Shown here: piece by piece, positions 12,034 through 23,758 of the stretch
Numbering within the stretch: position 1 is the first letter of the stretch
Layout of the letters: each line of letters opens with the position of its first letter
From: Dichetophora obliterata
Lineage: Eukaryota; Arthropoda; Insecta; Diptera; Sciomyzidae
Reading direction: 5' to 3'
DNA: 64,000 nucleotides
Assembly (NCBI GenBank): GCA_963920525.1
Contig: OY986438.1
Span: 134,602,671 to 134,666,670 of the forward strand
Program-made: the position numbers and the translations under genes
The notes under the pieces: model-generated
What the model was told of the DNA's origin: nothing
Database searches by the model: none
The model's input: the letters and a program-made list of their open reading frames with translations, nothing else

Positions 12034-12934
12034 TATTGAGTTTCCAAAAAATATTTGCCGTAACTCACGCGACATAACCCAAAAAATTACCTTAAATTAC
12101 CTTAAATTTAAATTGGGTGATTAAGTAATTAGGTAGTAAAGTAATTATGTCGATAAAGTATTAGGTAGTAAAGTCGGAATAACTATAAGTAAGCTGTTTT
12201 TAGTTATATTGATTTTAGTCCTTTGGGGGGGGTTTTTGATAAAGAAGTTTGAATGTGTCAACAACCTCAAAACTGTCGCACACTGAAATTTATGAATGAC
12301 ATTTCAAAATTTTGCTGTTCAGTTCAAGAAAACTACTCCACAATTCACAGTCACTTGAATGCAAAAAATTTGTTTGTTTTCTATAGTCTTAGCTCTCTAT
12401 AAAAAACAGTTACATCTTTTTCTGTTATAAGAAGTTATATCAAAAAGGAAACGTGTTTACTTTTATCAAATATCTATGCTGATAAATTGTTTGAAAAATA
12501 AGTTTGCTGAATGTTTATAATTCATTTGAGAATCTATTAATTATTTTCGTGGGCGACAAAAACAATATACTTTAAACCAGAATTGCGCTAAAACATAACC
12601 AAAACTTGATATGCTTAGGATTTAATTTTAAATCTATAATTTATTACATTTAAGATTTCCAAATAAGGCTTTAGTGATATGAAATATGTGAATTTCAAAG
12701 TAAAACTATCATTTTAATTTGCTTTGACACGTGTCTTTATTGTACGAAATCAACGATATGGTAGGAAGGAATCAACTGAGAGAAGCTTCAGAGCTTAATT
12801 AGTTTGACTTTCTTAATAAGCTTTTGTCACTTTTGCTTAAAGCAGCATCAATTACATCATGTTGCCAATTAAGGCATTTCACTTTTAATTAAATTTTAAC
12901 TTAAATATTTCATTAATTTTGTTTTTTCCTGTAG

Positions 12935-13154
12935 GTCTTTGTCAATGCCGAAATGGTAACAACAATCAGCGAAGGTGGTAGTTTTGGTGAGCTGGCGTTA
13001 ATCTATGGAACGCCACGTGCGGCAACAGTACGTGCCAAAACCGATGTGAAATTGTGGGGCATCGATCGTGATTCCTACCGGCGCATACTGATGGGCTCCA
13101 CCATACGTAAGCGAAAAATGTACGAAGAGTTTTTATCACGTGTTTCCATTTTGG
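12935..13154 (+). CDS. Pka-R1: PKA type I regulatory subunit, exon with CNB-A phosphate-binding cassette
   Basis: It runs from TGTAG|GTCTTT to TTTTGG|GTAAGT, 73 codons plus one base. It contains the first cyclic-nucleotide phosphate-binding cassette, [16 protein letters not shown]. The Glu and Arg of this motif are the family residues that contact the ribose 2'-OH and the cyclic phosphate. It continues through [14 protein letters not shown] and the helix [15 protein letters not shown] that links CNB-A to CNB-B. The reading frame joins the previous exon in phase 0 and the next in phase 1, restoring ILESLDKW across the junction. Confidence 0.95.
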
Positions 13155-13223
13155 GTAAGTTGCTATTATTTTTTGAAATTGCGTTCGTCATTAATATTTT
13201 TTCTCTCTCCTATTCATATGCAG
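13155..13223 (+). other. Pka-R1: Pka-R1 69-bp intron
   Basis: GTAAGT donor and TATGCAG acceptor, phase 1. The size is typical of short fly introns. Confidence 0.92.
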
Positions 13224-13378
13224 AGAGTCTTGATAAATGGGAACGTCTAACTGTTGCTGATGCGCTGGAAACTGTTGCATTCGAGGATGGCGAAACGATT
13301 GTTAAACAAGGTGAACCTGGTGATGATTTCTATATTATTGTTGAGGGCTGTGCAGTGGTGCTGCAACGCCGAGCAGAG
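13224..13378 (+). CDS. Pka-R1: PKA type I regulatory subunit, exon with start of CNB-B
   Basis: It lies between TATGCAG and GAG|GTAATG: two bases completing a Glu codon, then 51 codons. It encodes [35 protein letters not shown] and [12 protein letters not shown], the first half of the second cAMP-binding domain. All junction phases agree with the flanking exons. Confidence 0.95.
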
Positions 13379-13450
13379 GTAATGACTTTGAAAATTTAGT
13401 AAACATTTCATGTAATGATAAAATTAATGAAAATGTTTTTTCGCTCACAG
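13379..13450 (+). other. Pka-R1: Pka-R1 72-bp intron
   Basis: GTAATG donor and CTCACAG acceptor, phase 0. Confidence 0.9.
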
Positions 13451-13590
13451 CAAGGAGACGAACCCGCCGAAGTTGGTCGTTTAGGACCAAGCGATTACTT
13501 TGGTGAAATTGCTTTGTTGTTGGATCGCCCCAGAGCAGCTACTGTTGTGGCGAGAGGACCACTGAAATGTGTCAAATTAGATAGAGCGAG
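13451..13590 (+). CDS. Pka-R1: PKA type I regulatory subunit, exon with CNB-B phosphate-binding cassette
   Basis: It lies between CTCACAG and GCGAG|GTGCGT: 46 codons plus two bases. It contains the second cassette [16 protein letters not shown] with the conserved Glu and Arg, followed by [12 protein letters not shown]. The Arg codon is split by the intron (AG|A) and is completed at 18249. Confidence 0.95.
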
Positions 13591-13710
13591 GTGCGTACTA
13601 TTTTCAGCATCTAAGCATAGCAATTTTTTTTTTAAATTTAATTTTTCGTCAATTTTCCATTCTTGTATAGAAGAGATAACCAATATTTTATAATAGCGTA
13701 ACCTTTTTCT

Positions 13711-15138
13711 TTTAAAAAATCAATTTCAAGTTATTGGAAGTATAATTGGAGTATATCGTTCAATTTCGGTGGTGTCCACTGTGGTATCTTGTACCTTTTC
13801 GTGAATAGAACCTGGTCCCGGATATTTGTATCCCGAGAACGAGTTTATAGCCCATACGATTCTGTCCGACGTTATTAAGTCGTGTGGAACCTGTAGCGGG
13901 GTTGTCTTGTGTCCTTGTATTATAGCAGTGTTTTGAGATTCGGTACAGCCAGGAAAATGCGCCTTTAAAAGCACCTCGAGGGATTCCTGACTGCTCTCCG
14001 TCCACTGGCCATTGTCTTTGCGTAGCTGGCTCTGGAGGGCTGCTTTGAGAGTAGCTTCCTGAGCCTTGCTGTGTCCGTACTTTTTTCTATGATTGAGCAG
14101 AAGTTCTTCCACGAGTGTCTTTTTGCTCTGCGTACATTTGTTTTAAAAAGTTTGAGCCTACATTTGTATTCCCCCCAAATTTCCTCTTGGTCAGCTATTT
14201 TAGCTAGTTTAAAGAAATCTTTTAGGTCGCGTCTTTGCTCTGTAAGATCCGGACTCCACCATGGTGGTCTGATCTTACGCTTTGTTCGCGTGGGCTTACA
14301 GGAGGCATGATAGGCCTTGAGAAGATGGGCCGAGAGAATCTTCAGGGACCTTTCAATGCCCTCTTCCGTATTAATATGTTTAGAAGCTGGTAATTTGGTC
14401 TCAATGATGCTTCTGAAGCGGTTCCAGTTAGTGTTCCTGGGGCTTCTAAAGATCTTTTGAGCTGGAGTGTAATTAAAGCTTATACTGAAGCTAATATAAT
14501 TATGGTCTGAGAAGATGGGCTGTGCTAGCACCCTCCAATTTGTGACCAGAGTGTTGTTGTCAGAGGATATCGTTAGATCTAATACGTTCGACGAGGTGGG
14601 GCCTACATAAGTGGGTTCCTCGCCGATGTTAGCTATACTGAGTTTATGCTGTAAAATAAAGTTAAGTAGGGACTCACCTCGATCGTTGATGTCTGGGCTG
14701 GCCCATACTGGGTGGTGTGCATTGGCATCTGCTCCGATGACAACTGCTTGGTTCTTCCCGCCGGCGATTGCTACCATTCTTTGTAGCTCGTCTGGTGGTG
14801 CGTTGACGTCATGCGCCATGTAGCATGAGGCGACCAGGATCGACTCGACCGCGTCGCCCTCTAGCGCCACGACGGTAAGATCGTCAGTGCTGTAATGAGA
14901 CATTAGATAAGTATAGATGCCTTTCCTTATAAGGATGGCTGTTCTTGTTCTACTTACTGTTGATGCGAAAAACGTGTTGAAGTTTTGTGACTTTAGGCCA
15001 GATACCGCGTTGCCCGAGGCAATCCAAGGCTCCAGTACTAAAGCCACGTCGTAGCCTCCTTCCTCCAATACGAAAAAGGAGTTCTGCGCTGGCGGTTTTG
15101 CTTTTATGCAGGTTTATCTGAAGGACCTTCAACTGCAT
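13711..15138 (-). pseudogene. LOA-like non-LTR retrotransposon ORF2 fragment (endonuclease and start of RT)
   Basis: On the minus strand the ORF2 start ATG at 15138 overlaps the ORF1 stop as TAATG. The protein opens MQLKVLQINLHKSK, the usual start of an apurinic-like endonuclease. It then shifts frame near 15070 and continues with VVIGADANAHHPVWAS and the catalytic-type SDHNYISF block. Another frame change near 14000 enters the start of the reverse transcriptase (LLKAHFPGC, then WAINSFSGYKYPGPG), and the homology stops. The rest of the RT and RNase H are missing, so this is an internal piece, not a usual 5'-truncated copy. It is inactive, and the clade (LOA/R1-like) is inferred from style of sequence. 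Confidence 0.8.
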
Positions 15139-15640
15139 TAAGCTGAAGGTTCCTTTACGGGGTCAACTTTTGTGAGTGTGCCTCCGTCACCCGCATCTTC
15201 CAGACTGAGTCCTTTGGCAGCGTCGGTCACGGCTTCTAGGCCGAGATCTTTTTCCACCTCTCCGGACTCTAGTGTGTTGCTGTTGTTGTCCTTGGGGTGG
15301 CGCTTTTTGAGGCGCAGATAAACACTACCAACGCCCCACGCCATCTTCCCGTAACGCGCGTAGAGGATATCCTCTGCCTCCTTGTTGATTTGGAGGATGT
15401 AGTGTTGCCCCCCGCTACTACCAGGTAGTGGATCAGCAACCTTCAACACCCTCCAATCAGCTGTTGGCACGTCCGAATTTTGCTTCTGGAGAAGCTTCAG
15501 TGCGGACTCCTGTGGCACTACTCTTGGGAGGAGTACCTTCGCTTTTGGCAGGGACGGGATACTAGTCCTGTCCCCTACTTCCAGTTGGGCACCCTCAAAT
15601 AGGCCTTGGAGTGTCGGGTTACTGCTTTCACCCAGCGCAG
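15138..15640 (-). pseudogene. LOA-like retrotransposon ORF1, C-terminal fragment
   Basis: The minus-strand open frame reads from about 15640 (NSALGESSNPTLQGLF) through LPRVVPQESALKLLQ, DWRVLKVADPLPGSSGG and KMAWGVGSVYLRLKKR to a stop at 15138-15140. The WRVL, GG and GVGSVYLRLKK pattern resembles the C-terminal domain of LOA-type ORF1 proteins. No N-terminal part is present and there is no CCHC knuckle in the visible piece. The overlap TAATG couples it to ORF2. Confidence 0.7.
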
Positions 15641-15649
15641 AGTTGGATA

Positions 15650-16250
15650 AATTTCAAATAATAAATTTTTAATAAAAAATTCCCGTTATTTTGGCATTAA
15701 ATTTATGGCGATATACCTAAATCTGTAGATTTTCTCAGTATAACACATTTCCTTGAAGCAAGTCCATCCCCTCAGAATCTCAGCCATTTTCCAATCAATT
15801 TCCTTGAAATTTTTTTGTCTAAAAGTTCAATTACATAACTTTAGAATTAAGAAAAGATTTACCGTTATCATACCAATTCAGTGTTTTATGTTGTTTTAAA
15901 AAAACCTCTAAAATATTAAACTTTTGCTCAAAAAGTAAGCCAAAAGTTGTTTTTGTTGTAATTTTTTTTAAATTTTCTTTTCCACACTCTTTCATATGAC
16001 ATCATTTATTTGCAAAAATTGCTTCATTGTGACACATAGTTTAATAAACAGTTTCTATCATAGAAAATCATGAGCTATCCTATGATTTTTTTGATGAAAA
16101 TGAATTTTTTCAAAATGTTGTTTTTATATTTTTTTACAAAGTTCTACAGATTAAAAAATAATATAAAAAAAAAATTTCAATACCAAACCACTACCATGGC
16201 TAGTGGTGTTAAAATAACATGGCCAGGAGGATATAAAAACTCTGCGACTT
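15650..16250. repeat. Dispersed repeat shared with the Helitron at 50611-52058
   Basis: Blocks such as TTCCCGTTATTTTGGCATTA, TTTTCTCAGTATAACAC and CTTTCATATGACATCATTTA recur in the same order, diverged, at about 50830-51480. The first blocks recur again at about 57975-58050. It is probably a fragment of the same non-autonomous Helitron family. Confidence 0.5.
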
Positions 16251-18248
16251 TGTGTTAAACGGGGGAGGAGTATATATAATACGGGGTGGGGGGCCAAAAT
16301 GTGTGACATATATAGCGACGACCCCTAATAAATATAATTTGAACTATAATTTTTGCATAACGAATGTAAGAAAAATGTAAGAAAATGTAAGAAAAACTCA
16401 AAAATTTTAGTAATAAGAATGCAGAGTGACTTCGTAGAGAGGAAGTCAAGATTTTGTGACAACGTGTGACATAAAGGAAAATTATCTTAAACAGGACAAA
16501 AACGTGTGACAAAATATTTGGACCTTTTACGACAAAAACTCAGCTATGTTTCGATTCTTTCAAAACGAAAACTATTATTTTGCTGTCTTAACTGAAAAGT
16601 ACGGAATGACTTAAAATTTGCGTTTTATACACACCTGGTTTTACCTTTGATATAAGAACAAGTTATTTTTCGATAAATATTATTTTTAACATTGCAGATA
16701 AGGATAAATATTTGAAAACAATATTACATTTTGTGAAATGTTCGTACGAATTTTTAAATGTATTCAGTTTTTATTTGAAGAAAGATGAAACATATTTTGG
16801 GAATAAGCTTTGAGATAAAAATGTGTTTCTCGGGTAACAGATACAGAGGATGGGTGGCTTTAAATTAAATGTTGGTTGTGAAAATATAATAGGATCTGGT
16901 GCATACATTTGGTCTGTCGAAGTGTTATTTGCAAAAGCTGAACAATTTACCTTGGTTACATTGGGTTTTGGTTTTTTTTACATTGGGACTTCCAGAAGGG
17001 GAGTACCAGATAGGGTAGGTGTACGTGGTTGAAATGTTGGAAATAAAAAATAATAGGAGCAGCTCATACATTTTTTGTGTTTTTGTTGGGGACATTTTGG
17101 TGACAAATATGAATGGGACTTTGAAAAGAATTGTTAGGGACGAAAAATTTATAGAACCGGGTTTTATATTTGGCAATTCTAGAAGTGTTGCGGCCATGTC
17201 AAAGAAGACCTATTTGGGGCTTTTATCAGCGAGTGCAAAAGTCGTATTGGAATGAGGGAATGAGTTTCTATCGTTTCAAAAACTTCGTAAAGTGAAAATT
17301 TATATGAGTTAAAATCAGAAATACAGAAAGCATTGTTCAACTTAGTTTATTTGAATAGCGTAATCTTTAAGTAAAAACTATTTAAGAGGGGAAAAAAAAA
17401 GATTTGATTGCAATGAACATTTAACAAAAGAGTGCATTTGTTTTTTATCTTCACAAGTGGGAAAATCAAATTGAATTTTGAAACCTACGTCTGAATAATA
17501 TTGATCGCAAGTAGTTTTAGCAAACCCCGAATTAAGTCATGTACGGTTGTACAAAGAGTTAAAGAGTTATCACTGTCAAATTGCAATATGAGTTTAATTT
17601 TATATTAATTCATGAAAAGTTACTAAAATCAAATTGTTGCACAGAAATCATGCTCTAGATTCTTAAAATGAGTATATCAAACCAGTCATAATACTCATAA
17701 TAAGATCCCTAATGCTTATATAAAACCCACCCGAATTTTGGGGGACAATCACTAGTAAGTTTTATATATTTCTGAAATTCCTCTGTTTCATATAAGCCTT
17801 TGGTTTACTAAAATGATAAGTGTACAAAAAATTATTAATATCGATAACACCGTTTCTGACAAAATTGTACCTCCTTTTTAATGGAAAACAGTCAAGTCAG
17901 TAGCCTCATTAAATGGTCTTTCATCATCCTGTTGAAATTCAATTAAGATTATAAATTTTCAAATATGCTTTTTATTGGAAATGGTGAAATTTTGGTTCTA
18001 AACATATTATTTTTAGACACTAGATAGATTTTTTTACAAAATATTTACATAGTTCTCTCGACATTTATATAATGCCTTTGGGCCCGATAGGGTTTTTAAG
18101 CCCCGAAAAATCTCCCCTTGGCTACGGGCCTGAAATTATCTGTTTGTAGCTTAGGCTTGAATAATTTATTAATTAGTTATAATTCAAAGTATTTTTTTTT
18201 TAAATAACTTGAACCAACTAATGACACTATTTTCTTTAACTTTTGCAG

Positions 18249-18333
18249 ATTCGAACGTGTTCTCGGACTTTGTGCAGATATTCTCAAACGCAACATAACA
18301 CAATACAACAGCTTTGTTTCATTATCTGTTTAA
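18249..18333 (+). CDS. Pka-R1: PKA type I regulatory subunit, terminal exon
   Basis: It starts after TTTTGCAG, completes the split Arg codon, then reads [20 protein letters not shown] and SFVSLSV before TAA at 18331-18333. This is the conserved C-terminal helix of type I subunits, with the typical SLSV end. The five visible exons sum to 960 bases, 319 codons plus stop. Adding the missing dimerization segment would give the usual length of about 375 residues. Confidence 0.95.
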
Positions 18334-21300
18334 GCGCGGTGCCCAACAACAAAAACAGCAACAACAACCAAACGCTATTTTGTACACATTTGAAAAATAC
18401 TGCAGTTTTTCAAATTAAATTAATTAAAAAAAACAAAAATAAACAAATTGAAATGATTTTAAAGCAAATCCAAGAAGGCGCAATCAAATAGCTCAATATA
18501 CCAAACAGAACTGTAAAGTTACATGCGTTGTCAGCGCATTTTAAAGCTTTTCTTTAGTTTGAAAAAAAAGAAAAAAACAAAAAACAATTTTAATGCATAG
18601 AAAGGCAGCCACAAAACGAAAGCTGTTTTGAAAATTTCAAATTTTAACACACAAACACAAAACACATTGATAACTGCTGCTTTAGCTTTTCAAATTAGCA
18701 GTGCTTAAAATTGGGTTCATTAAAACGAAAACTTAATCAAATTAAAATTATATTAAAAATTAAAATCAATATTTTTACCGATTTTAATTTTGTTATAAAA
18801 AATATTGAGAGCTGTAATTTAAAGCATGAAAAAAAAATTAATCAAACAACCTTAACAATTGTCATTGCATGAAATAAAATTTAAAAAAGAAACAAATATA
18901 AAAAAGATAACTTTATTATATAATAGAACAAAAACTAGGTACTGTTCAACACATAAAAAGGAGGAAGCCATGAAGGCGATAAAATAATGTAGTTTAATTA
19001 AGTACAATATACATATATATATCAATGGAATTGTTTAAACTAAATTGCTTATGTTTATAAATAGTAAATTTTGAATATTTATATTTTGAAAATGGATTAT
19101 TTATCAAAAAAAAAAAAATAGTTGATTGTTAACATTTCTGATATTTTTATCGCTCCAACGCTGTAATTTTCTTTTCCTAAAACCGGCATTTTATCGTTGT
19201 CACGAATTTTCAGTAAAACTGCCAAGTGTAGCAAATAAAATTTTAATAAAAAAGATATTACCAACATCAACTAGTACTCATTTCAACATCTTGAGCTGCA
19301 GCTTTTTTAACAACAACACGAACCAAAACCACGATAAAATGCATTTAAAAATTTTCATTTATTATCAAAAATATATCGTTTACTCTATTAAAGTAGTAAA
19401 AAAATGTCCTTTGAACAAACATAAATAAAACAAAATTAGTAATAAAAATTGTCTACCAACATGCTTGCAAACATTTTTATAACAAAAAAAAAAATACAAA
19501 TATAAAATGCAACTTGTTGAAAGCGCTGGTGCGCCTGCTTATAACAATCTTACAGAAATAATGTACTAAAAAACACTACTAAGTACACAAATACATACAC
19601 ATACACACACATATATATACACACATACATGCATATTTATAAATAAATATGTATAAGCGCTATGCTATTATTTTATATACATAAATTAAATCCATAAAAT
19701 ATAAAATGTTGCCCAACTTGGCAGACATGTTTTAACGAAAGCATTAGAGGCCCGCCGGCGGGTATAGAAAAGTAGTAGAAGAAGAATAGGAAGAAGAAGA
19801 GGATAAGCAAGAAATTTTTTAGAACAAAATATTAAAATGAAGAGTGTAGAAGCGAGAATGACACGAATTGCTTGCCCAGATCGCGATAAGGAAAAATGCT
19901 ATTATTTTAGAAAAACCAAAAACTTATACAAACAAGCAGGCGGAAACTGATCTAAGCAAGCTTTCAAAGCATGACTCAACCGACTCTTATTCAGTTTAGA
20001 AAGTAAAGAAATATGTCTAGCCACTATTTAAAGTTCAGTTTTAAGGAGCTGTCCAATATTGACTGGATTTTATATAAAGTCTATATTTCTTTTAAATACC
20101 TACTAATTACTTTATAGGCTTTAAAATTACAGGTTGAGCCTTTTTCTCGTCTCTAGGTATTTATTTTTTAATTTGTATTCAAATTTCGGTATTTGCTTGT
20201 TTGCCTTTACTCTTGCTCTTTTAAGCTTATATTGGCATTTCTTTAAAATAAAATTGATAAATACCCACAATTTATAAACTGAGTAATTGGCAACAATTTT
20301 TGTTCGATTCTCTTGACTTTTTGATAGTATTTTGTGCCATCTCATTGAAATAGCGTTTATAACTGTATTGTTTGCTCTGAAGCTTGACTTTTATTTACAT
20401 AGATTATCTTTACTAATTTATTTACTTTATGGCGACACTTACATTTAAATTAAACGAAAAGTTAAGAATAAAATTTTCTTTTATTTTTTGCACCAAACTA
20501 ACATAAAGTGAATATTACTTGCTATAAAATGCTCGCTTCGACAGCCGTCAATAGTAATTTTTCATTGCAACAGCAACTCAAGTATATCGTTCTATTGTAA
20601 TAGGCTTTTTTAATATGCTTTTTGCTATCAAAACTTATGCTTAGCCCAGTTTGTTTTGTTAAGCAATTCTACAACAAATCCCATCAAATGTGGTTATAAA
20701 AAAGTAAATCTTTCGTTTCATCATTGTAATATTTGTGTATTTTATGGTACTTAATGTAAATTAATAAATAATAAAGTGAAATAATAAAAAAAAAATATGC
20801 AATCATGTCTTGATTTTTTGAACCTGTGTTTATTCTTATTCTTATAGCTGACAAGGATTTTAAGCTGCCCGCTTGTAAAATTTTCTCGGTGATGACATTG
20901 TAATGCAGAACTGTAAGCGGAAACAAAATCTTGTTTGTGCGCACATTATTTTCTTTTCATTGTTCAAACAACAGTTTGACTTTATTCTTTTGTGTAACAA
21001 CATCGCGTTTCCTAACAGGAAGTTTTGCAGTGAAGTGTACGGTGAAAACTATTAAACTTTATGTTTAAACCAAAACAAAGGTTTATGTATAGAATAACAA
21101 AGTATTATTAAACATTAACTTTGAAGTGCTAGACAAATAAATTCGTTCATTAAATTGTAAAAATTATTGTGGAAATAATTTGTGCCGTCATTTGCTTTTG
21201 TTTGCTTCTTTTCGGTGTGTTCTTTTTCGTTTTCGTTGTGTTTCGTAGAGAAGATTTTCGTTCAATTTATTTGTGTTCTCTCCAATTCATAGTCGCTTAC

Positions 21301-21430
21301 TTTGTAAGTGTAATGTCATCAGTGTTTTACAGGCCATGTCCGAAAATTGTAATTAAGAATTGTGAACAGAATTTGGAGGCCCCGAAGCTGCATTGTATTT
21401 AAGAAATAATTGGTTACGTCATGTGTTCAT
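18334..21430 (+). other. Pka-R1 3' UTR followed by intergenic DNA
   Basis: AATAAA occurs at 18873-18878 and again in several A-rich places further on, so the polyadenylation site is not fixed. CA/TA microsatellite sequence lies at about 19590-19640. No coding exon or mobile element was recognised to 21430; the open frames are AT-rich and featureless. Confidence 0.55.
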
Positions 21431-21433
21431 TTA

Positions 21434-22930
21434 CCAACCAAAACCGAACTCGTTCTGTTCACAAGAAGAAGGAAAATAAAAAGTTTCACATTACCGAAAC
21501 TGGACGCAGTAACTCTGAAGCTTTCCACGGAAGCTGAATACCTTGGAATTATCCTTGATAACAAGCTGAGCTGGAAAAGCAACAAATGAGGACTGCGACC
21601 GCACATAATGCGACCACTGGATGTGTACAGTGATCGTGAGACCCATTCTTACTATCTTGTATGGTGGACGATAGCGTACAAAAAGAGCTACCTTAGCTCC
21701 CTAACAGAAGTCCAAAGGTTAGCATGCATAGGAGTAACAGGAGTCATGAGATCAACGCCACAGGCGGGTGTGAAAATGATGCTAAATCTTTTCCCCATAG
21801 AAGAGGTCCTTAAGTTTGCAGCGACCAAAAGCGCGATTTGGCTCAACGAATCCCAAGCCTGGAGGAACAACACTTTCGGATATTCATCTATTCTGAATTT
21901 CTTTGGAACCGAGGAGTCCAAAAGAACAACCGACTATATCATACCCAGTGTGAGATTCGGCACAGAATACACCACATCTATCCCCAACAGGCAAGAATGG
22001 GAAGAAACGGCTGTAGAATTCAACGGCAATCTCCAATTATATACTGATAGTTCCAAAATGGAAAACGGAACTGGAACAGGTGTATACTGTGAAACGCTAT
22101 AAATCAAAGAGTCCGACAAACTACCCCAACTAATATAGCGTTTTTCAGGCAGAAATATATGCTAGTGAAAAAGCTGCACAGGCCATTCATAGGAAAAATC
22201 TTACCCCCACAGGGGTAGTAATTTTTGTGGATAGCCAAGCGGCCATCAAAGCGCTGAATAGTAAAACGACGAAGGCTCGAACGGTAATGAACTGTAAACT
22301 GCCACTGAACAGTATCTGCAATACCCACAATGTCACCCTCTGCTGGGTTCCCGGACATAGTAATATCGAATGGAACGACGCAGCGGATGAACTGGCTAGG
22401 AGTGGAGTAAACGCAAGTACAAACATAGCTAATACAGATGTGTACACTGTACATTCCAATAGGCTTCGTCAAAAGGTGCATAGACCTTAAAGCCAGAGAT
22501 AATGCTAACACTAACTGTGCCTCCAGAGGTGACTGCAACATATCTCGAAGTCTCTGGCCGGAGCTAAATGAAAAGAGAACCGAAAGCTTTCTGCTTTTGG
22601 CCAAACGAGAAATCCGGATTCTTGTTGGAGTTCTAACAGGTCATTGCCCCATTGGGATAATGGCCAATAGAATGAACAAGTCCAAGTCTACAGAACCGTC
22701 GACTCCGATGAGGAACAAGATTTTTCAAAGACCTTGCAGATTTAGCGAACACACCACTGCTAGACATCTGCAGGTTCATAAAAAGGACGAGCTGGTTGGG
22801 GGAATAATCGATAATGATTAACATGGTACCACAAAAAAAAAAATAAAAAGGGACTCGCAATGGACATATAGGCCCCCGCGGAAGAGCCGGTAACGGTTCA
22901 CGACCCTATTTACCTAACCTAACCCAACCT
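21434..22930 (+). pseudogene. LOA-like LINE 3' half: RT end, RNase H, 3' tail
   Basis: Beginning inside the reverse transcriptase (PTKTELVLFTRR, then EYLGIILDNKLSWKSN at about 21530-21590), it passes through QRLACIGVTGVMRSTP and into RNase H. RNase H acidic residues are visible in LYTDSSKMENG, FQAEIYA, FVDSQAAIKAL and WNDAADELA. Next come the conserved LVGVLTGHCPIG block and a degraded zinc-knuckle-like end. Several frameshifts and stops break it. The tail at about 22905-22930 is a CCTAACC-type repeat, typical of LOA-like 3' ends. It is 5'-truncated and inactive. Confidence 0.8.
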
Positions 22931-23009
22931 ACCACTGAGTGGTAATGAATTATTGTAATCTTTTTGTTATTAAGAGGGGCGGATACAGTCAAATGCTAGT
23001 TGTTTCAAC

Positions 23010-23466
23010 CATGGCAGAATTACCCAGGTAGTGTTGACAACTGCTTATTTTCTCTTCTAAAGGAAAACATAGCTAGTCAAAAACAGCTGTTAGTGAAAGA
23101 AAGCGAAAAAGAAAGCAAGCGTCGAAAAATAAAATCATAAAAATCAAATAGGAATTTTTGTGCGTTTAAATAAACAAATAAAAATTAAAAATCATGAAAG
23201 ATTTAAACAAATCGTGTGTGATTTGTGCGAAAAGCTTTTCAGTTCGTGTTGATAAATTCGAATCAGTGCCTCAAGAAGAAGCTCGTCACCAGAAGTGGAT
23301 TGATGTCTGCGGCGTGATGAGCACAGAAAACTCGTTTGTTTGCGAAAAACATTTGTTTTCACTTATTGACAATGGCCGATTAATAGCGCCCTCTTTTTGA
23401 GTAAATTTTTAGACAGCTTATATTTTCCATAAAAACTGTCAACACTACCTGGGTAATTCTGCTATG
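23010..23466 (+). mobile_element. P-like TIR element, copy B, carrying a THAP ORF (457 bp)
   Basis: The ends are CATGGCAGAATTACCCAGGT and the reverse complement of the right end, CATAGCAGAATTACCCAGGT, with pairing continuing through AGTGTTGACA. The flanking octamers GTTTCAAC and GTTTTAAT agree at six of eight positions, consistent with a decayed 8-bp duplication. The end sequence is the same family as copies at 3303 and 24869. It contains the THAP-type ORF at 23194. Confidence 0.7.
23194..23400 (+). CDS. THAP-type zinc-finger DNA-binding fragment, P-like transposase N-terminus
   Basis: This 68-residue frame starts at ATG with A at -3 and ends in TGA. It has the C2CH layout of THAP domains: CVIC at residues 9-12, VPQ, a Trp at about residue 35, then VCEKHLF (C-x2-H) and a terminal APSF like the AVPxF box. 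P-element transposases start with such a domain, which binds the element ends. The ORF stops right after it, and a possible GTAAAT donor overlaps the stop, so in a full-length relative it may splice to the catalytic exons. No catalytic region is present here. It is probably not expressed as a transposase. Confidence 0.6.
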   Translation: MKDLNKSCVICAKSFSVRVDKFESVPQEEARHQKWIDVCGVMSTENSFVCEKHLFSLIDNGRLIAPSF

Positions 23467-23628
23467 GTTTTAATAATTTTTGGCAGATAAACAAAAATTT
23501 ATTAAGTTGCTTACATCAGATCTTTTAAAAAAATTTTTAACGTATATTCAAAAAAATGTTTATTAAGCATACGTAGGCAGTTTGAGAAGCCAGTGACTTT
23601 TTGAATTTCCCGCGCAGTAGCTTTAAAT

Positions 23629-23758
23629 CAGAGATCGAAAGCTTTGCCCCGAAAGCTATTCCCACCAAAGCTCTTTTTGAATTTACAAGGAATATGGCTA
23701 AGCGGGTCGTAAAGTGCTTTGGTGAGAAATGCTTTTAGGGAAAAGCTTTCGATCACTT
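23629..23758. mobile_element. hAT-like MITE, 130 bp, CTTTAAAT duplication
   Basis: A perfect 8-bp duplication CTTTAAAT (23621-23628 and 23759-23766) flanks an imperfect hairpin with ends CAGAGATCGAAAGCTTT and (reverse complement) AAGTGATCGAAAGCTTT. The 8-bp duplication and CAGAG start suit a hAT-derived MITE. Confidence 0.65.

Larger units (their letters stand above)
7315..12934 (+). other. Pka-R1: Pka-R1 intron (5.6 kb) with several mobile elements
   Basis: It is bounded by GAG|GTAAGT and CCTGTAG|GTCTTTG and is phase 0. It contains a mariner C-terminal remnant, MITEs at 7609, 8591 and 10500, and a P-like fragment at 9232. Stretches 7830-8590, 9520-10499 and 12034-12934 hold only AT-rich sequence with no recognisable feature. 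Confidence 0.9.
13591..18248 (+). other. Pka-R1: Pka-R1 last intron (4.7 kb) with an antisense LINE fragment
   Basis: GTGCGT donor and TTTTGCAG acceptor, phase 2. It holds the LOA-like fragment at 13711-15640 and a Helitron-type fragment at about 15650-16250. From 16250 to 18248 it is AT-rich sequence in which I recognise no gene or element. Confidence 0.9.

Noticed and set aside
14071..14823. Plus-strand open frames opposite the LINE endonuclease
   Set aside because: Shadow frames of the minus-strand retrotransposon coding sequence.
16850..17255. Open frames in the last Pka-R1 intron, possible hidden exon
   Set aside because: No conserved domain, no matching splice phases with Pka-R1, and the neighbouring exons already join in phase without it.
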